Both the position numbers and the translations under genes were made by a program. From CAZLMW01 sp964560875 (lineage in GTDB: Bacteria > Myxococcota_A > UBA9042): a DNA stretch of 36,204 bases. The stretch lies in NCBI GenBank assembly GCA_964560875.1, contig CAZLMW010000083.1, positions 1-36,204 of the forward strand. Reading direction: 5' to 3'. Shown piece by piece: positions 33,183 through 36,204 of this stretch; position 1 is the stretch's first letter, and every line of letters starts with the position of its first letter. Under the pieces are notes generated by a model. The model made no database searches. It worked only from the letters and a program-made list of their open reading frames with translations, and was not told where the DNA came from.

Positions 33183-33201
33183 CAGCAACGCGGAGGGCGG
33201 C

Positions 33202-36153
33202 ATGCGGAGTAAGGTGGTGGAGTCTGCGGTTTTGACGAGCGAACGGACGACGGGCGACATGGAGCAACCACGGGACGAGGTCGAGCAAGCGTCGGGCGAA
33301 AGCACCGCACAGGACACGGCGTCCATCGGCGTTTGGCAGCGCACCCAGAGGCGCGCCGAGGACCGTGCTGAAGGCGGCGTGAGCTTCACGCGGCGCCACA
33401 CCGAGCCCGGCAAACACCCCTTTGACAGCGTGACATGGGAGCTGCGCGATGCCGTCATCACGTCCGCCGACGGCGACAACGTCTTCGAGCAGCGCGGCGT
33501 CGAGTTCCCGCAGGATTGGTCGCAGACCGCCACCGCCGTCGTCTCGAGCAAGTACTTCCGCGGCCCGCTCGGCACAGAACACCGCGAACGTAGCGTCCGC
33601 CAGTTGATCGGGCGCGTCGCCGGTGGAATCGCGCGCTGGGGCCGACAAGCCCGCTACTTCCGCACCGAAGACGACGCAGCCACGTTCGAGGCTGAGCTGA
33701 CCTGGCTGCTGCTTCACCAGCACGTCGCGTTCAACTCGCCGGTTTGGTTCAACCTCGGCGTGGAAGAAGAGCCACAGTGCTCGGCGTGCTTCATCAACGG
33801 CATCGAAGACACGATGGACTCCATCCTCCGGCTAGCCCACACCGAAGGGATGCTCTTCAAGGGTGGGTCGGGAACCGGCACGAACCTGTCGCAGATCCGC
33901 AGCAGCAAGGAAAAACTTGCAGGCGGCGGGGAGGCCAGTGGGCCCGTCAGCTTCATGCGCGGCTTTGACGCGTTCGCGGGCGTGATCAAGAGCGGTGGCA
34001 AGACGCGGCGCGCGGCGAAGATGGTCATTCTCGACGCGGATCATCCCGATATTATTGATTTTGCGCGCTGCAAACAGAGCGAAGAGAAGAAGGCGTGGGC
34101 GCTTATCGATGCCGGCTACGACGGCTCGTTCAACGGCGAGGCATACGGGTCGGTCTTCTTCCAAAACTCCAACAACAGCGTTCGGGCGTCCGACGCGTTC
34201 ATGGAGGCGGTCGAAAACGACGGCGACTGGACGACGACGGCGCGAACCGACGGCGCTCCGGTCGAGACGTTCAAGGCGCGCGAGTTGATGGACACCATCG
34301 CCGACGCCGCGTGGTTCTGCGGCGATCCCGGGATGCAGTTCGATACGACGGTCAACGACTGGCACACCTGCAGCGGAACCGATCGGATCTACGCGTCCAA
34401 TCCGTGCAGCGAGTACATGTTCCTCGACAACTCGGCGTGCAACCTCGCGAGCCTCAACCTCATGAAATTCGTACGTGATGACGGCGAATTCGATGTCGAC
34501 AAGTTCAAGCACGCCGTCGACCTGACGATCACCGCGCAGGAGATCATCGTCGACTTCGCGAGCTACCCGACCGAGAAGATTGGCGAGAACAGCTTCGCGT
34601 TCCGGCCTCTCGGCCTTGGATTTGCCAACCTCGGCGCGCTCCTGATGAGCCGCGGGTTGGCCTACGACAGCGACACTGGACGCGACTATGCAGCGTCGAT
34701 CACGGCGCTGATGCACGGCGAGGCGTACCTGCAATCGGCCCGAATCGCCGGTGAGATCGGGACGTTCCCCCGTTACCAAGAGAACGCCGAACCGATGATG
34801 AACGTGATGCGCAAGCACCGCGGCGCGCTCGGTCGGATCAACAGCGCCAACGTGCCGCTCGAGATGCTCGGCGCCGCACGAAAAGCGTGGGACGAGTGCT
34901 TGGAAGTCGGGGCGACGAACGGCTTCCGGAATGCCCAGGTCACCGTCCTGGCGCCGACGGGCACGATCGCGTTCATGATGGACTGCGACACGACCGGCAT
35001 CGAGCCCGACATCGCGCTGGTGAAATACAAGAAGCTGGTCGGCGGCGGGATGCTGAAGATCGTCAATCGCTGCGTTCCCACCGCGCTCAATCGGCTCGGC
35101 TACGACGCCCGCCAGGTCGAGGCCATCACCGCGTACATCGACGAACACGACACGATCGAGGGTGCGCCGGAGCTGCAATCACAGCACTTGGACGTCTTCG
35201 ACTGCGCGTTCCGTCCGCGCAACGGCAAACGTTCGATCCAGTACATGGGGCACCTGCGGATGATGGCTGCGGTGCAACCCTTCCTCAGCGGCGCGATCAG
35301 CAAGACGGTGAATCTGCCCCACGAGGCGTCTCGCCGGGACATCGCCGACACGTACATGGCCGCGTGGAAGCTCGGTCTCAAGGCCGTCGCCATCTACCGG
35401 GATGGCTGTAAACGAAGCCAGCCGCTGAACACGTCGAGCAGCGAAGACACAGTCAACAGCGTTGCAGCGCAACCGGAAATCCAGGTCGTCGAGCGGATCG
35501 TCGAGCGCGTGGTCGAGGTCGAAAAGATCGTCGAAAAACCGGTTCGTCGTCATCTGCCGGACACGCGACGCGCAACGACGCACAAGTTCGAGATCGCCGG
35601 GCACGGCGGGTACGTCACCGTTGGCATGTACGAAGACGGCACGCTCGGCGAGATCTTCATCGTGATGGCCAAAGAGGGTTCGACGGTGGCCGGTTTGCTC
35701 GACAGCTTCGCGACATCGACGTCCCTGGCGCTGCAGTACGGGGTGCCGCTATCGGTCCTCGTCGATAAGTTCGTGCACACCCGCTACGAGCCGTCGGGCT
35801 TCACGAGCAACGCCGATATCCGCATCGCCAAGTCGATCACGGACTACATCTTCCGGTGGCTGGCGCTTGAATTCCTCGACAAAGGCGAAGCGAGCACCCC
35901 GTCGGTAGAGGCCCGCACGGGTTCAGACCGCGAGACCGGCAAGCTCGATATTCGCCCGATCGCAAACACGCGCTCAGTGGCCAAACCGCGGCTCAAAATG
36001 GACGGTGCAACGCGCGCCGACCTGGCGGCCGACGACATCACGTACACCGCCGATCTCGACGCGCCGCCGTGTCACACCTGCGGCTCGATCATGGTGCGCA
36101 ACGGCGCTTGCCACAAGTGTGTGAACTGCGGGTCCACCAGCGGGTGCTCCTAG
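33202..36153 (+). CDS. nrdJ: Vitamin B12-dependent (class II) ribonucleoside-diphosphate reductase
   Basis: A 983-residue adenosylcobalamin-dependent ribonucleotide reductase that makes deoxynucleotides with or without oxygen. Active-site elements: SPVWFNLG and CSACFING (Cys193, Cys196), GSGTGTNLSQIRSS, the catalytic loop NPCSEY (Asn400, Cys402, Glu404) with NSACNLASLNL, and APTGTIAFMMDCDTTGIEPD. A valine/glutamate-rich linker (VERIVERVVEVEKIVEKPV) leads to a TSCPD-type domain (about 800-900). The C-terminus carries CHTCG, CHKCVNCGS and a final Cys, probably a zinc ribbon and redox-active tail. The enzyme is complete. The start ATG 33202 follows GGAGGG. The last 51 bases of the window after the stop contain nothing recognisable. 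Confidence 0.96.
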   Translation: MRSKVVESAVLTSERTTGDMEQPRDEVEQASGESTAQDTASIGVWQRTQRRAEDRAEGGVSFTRRHTEPGKHPFDSVTWELRDAVITSADGDNVFEQRGVEFPQDWSQTATAVVSSKYFRGPLGTEHRERSVRQLIGRVAGGIARWGRQARYFRTEDDAATFEAELTWLLLHQHVAFNSPVWFNLGVEEEPQCSACFINGIEDTMDSILRLAHTEGMLFKGGSGTGTNLSQIRSSKEKLAGGGEASGPVSFMRGFDAFAGVIKSGGKTRRAAKMVILDADHPDIIDFARCKQSEEKKAWALIDAGYDGSFNGEAYGSVFFQNSNNSVRASDAFMEAVENDGDWTTTARTDGAPVETFKARELMDTIADAAWFCGDPGMQFDTTVNDWHTCSGTDRIYASNPCSEYMFLDNSACNLASLNLMKFVRDDGEFDVDKFKHAVDLTITAQEIIVDFASYPTEKIGENSFAFRPLGLGFANLGALLMSRGLAYDSDTGRDYAASITALMHGEAYLQSARIAGEIGTFPRYQENAEPMMNVMRKHRGALGRINSANVPLEMLGAARKAWDECLEVGATNGFRNAQVTVLAPTGTIAFMMDCDTTGIEPDIALVKYKKLVGGGMLKIVNRCVPTALNRLGYDARQVEAITAYIDEHDTIEGAPELQSQHLDVFDCAFRPRNGKRSIQYMGHLRMMAAVQPFLSGAISKTVNLPHEASRRDIADTYMAAWKLGLKAVAIYRDGCKRSQPLNTSSSEDTVNSVAAQPEIQVVERIVERVVEVEKIVEKPVRRHLPDTRRATTHKFEIAGHGGYVTVGMYEDGTLGEIFIVMAKEGSTVAGLLDSFATSTSLALQYGVPLSVLVDKFVHTRYEPSGFTSNADIRIAKSITDYIFRWLALEFLDKGEASTPSVEARTGSDRETGKLDIRPIANTRSVAKPRLKMDGATRADLAADDITYTADLDAPPCHTCGSIMVRNGACHKCVNCGSTSGCS

Positions 36154-36204
36154 ATGTGCCGGGCACGAGTGCTGAGCCGTTTTTCTTGCCATGTGATCCC
36201 GTTG

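Larger units (their letters stand above)
32872..33201. other. Divergent obg/nrdJ regulatory region
   Basis: 330 bp without a gene, unusually rich in inverted repeats: CGCACC/GGTGCG (32959-32976), the 12-bp palindrome GGCGGCGCCGCC (32977-32988), TTGAACA/TGTTCAA (33009-33028), a possible NrdR box (33074-33089) and a terminator-like hairpin (33149-33182). The SD of nrdJ (GGAGGG) follows. Confidence 0.7.

Noticed and set aside
1..36204. CRISPR array, prophage or insertion sequence
   Set aside because: The only tandem repeats are the coding minisatellite, the 66-bp pair and short duplications; no spacers, integrase, transposase or terminal inverted repeats were seen.

Overview
The window looks like Myxococcota (the former Deltaproteobacteria), probably a metagenome or draft scaffold. 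GC is high. There are several Asp/Gly/Ala-rich lipoproteins, a tyrosine-kinase polysaccharide export set, a cluster of very large exported TPR proteins of the type tied to gliding-motility envelope complexes, and a B12-dependent ribonucleotide reductase. Exactly 100 Ns (22000-22099) mark a scaffold gap in a proline-rich minisatellite. No tRNA, rRNA, CRISPR array or transposon was seen.

Layout. (1) 52-5292, minus strand: a large Cys-rich lipoprotein, a 180-aa unknown, a DUF192 lipoprotein, a putative zinc-protease lipoprotein and a UPF0158 protein. (2) 5414-6457, plus: a DUF483-like protein. (3) 6612-11671, plus: a near-consensus sigma70 promoter, then a small secreted protein, an outer-membrane barrel, a very short OPX lipoprotein and a polysaccharide co-polymerase fused to a BY-kinase. 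This is a complete-looking export module without glycosyltransferases. (4) 11845-21041, plus: a sigma32-like promoter, then dnaK, a DnaJ-like protein, thiL, a possible Tat substrate, a degenerate VWA membrane protein, an amidase plus split M23-like protein, and coaD. Genes 3 to 7 of this series are 51 nt apart or less, and three junctions are 4-bp overlaps. (5) 21104-21262: two copies of a hairpin-bearing repeat between convergent genes. (6) 31768 down to 21255, minus: one promoter and five tightly packed genes for exported coiled-coil and TPR proteins, reminiscent of GltC/GltD/GltE. (7) obg (minus) and nrdJ (plus), divergent across a 330-bp region rich in inverted repeats.

How they may work together. 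The export module and the TPR operon both build trans-envelope structures. The TPR operon supplies an outer-membrane lipoprotein, two large periplasmic TPR proteins and a signal-peptide protein with a Lys/Pro/Ala spacer, but the window holds no motor, regulator or membrane channel for it. The 16005-20553 trio (possible Tat substrate, VWA membrane protein, peptidoglycan-hydrolase-like fusion with no visible signal peptide) is the least explained part and the best candidate for an undescribed system. Housekeeping genes (dnaK, thiL, coaD, obg, nrdJ) are embedded between these blocks.

All functional calls rest on reading motifs and family resemblance by eye; no database search was run.
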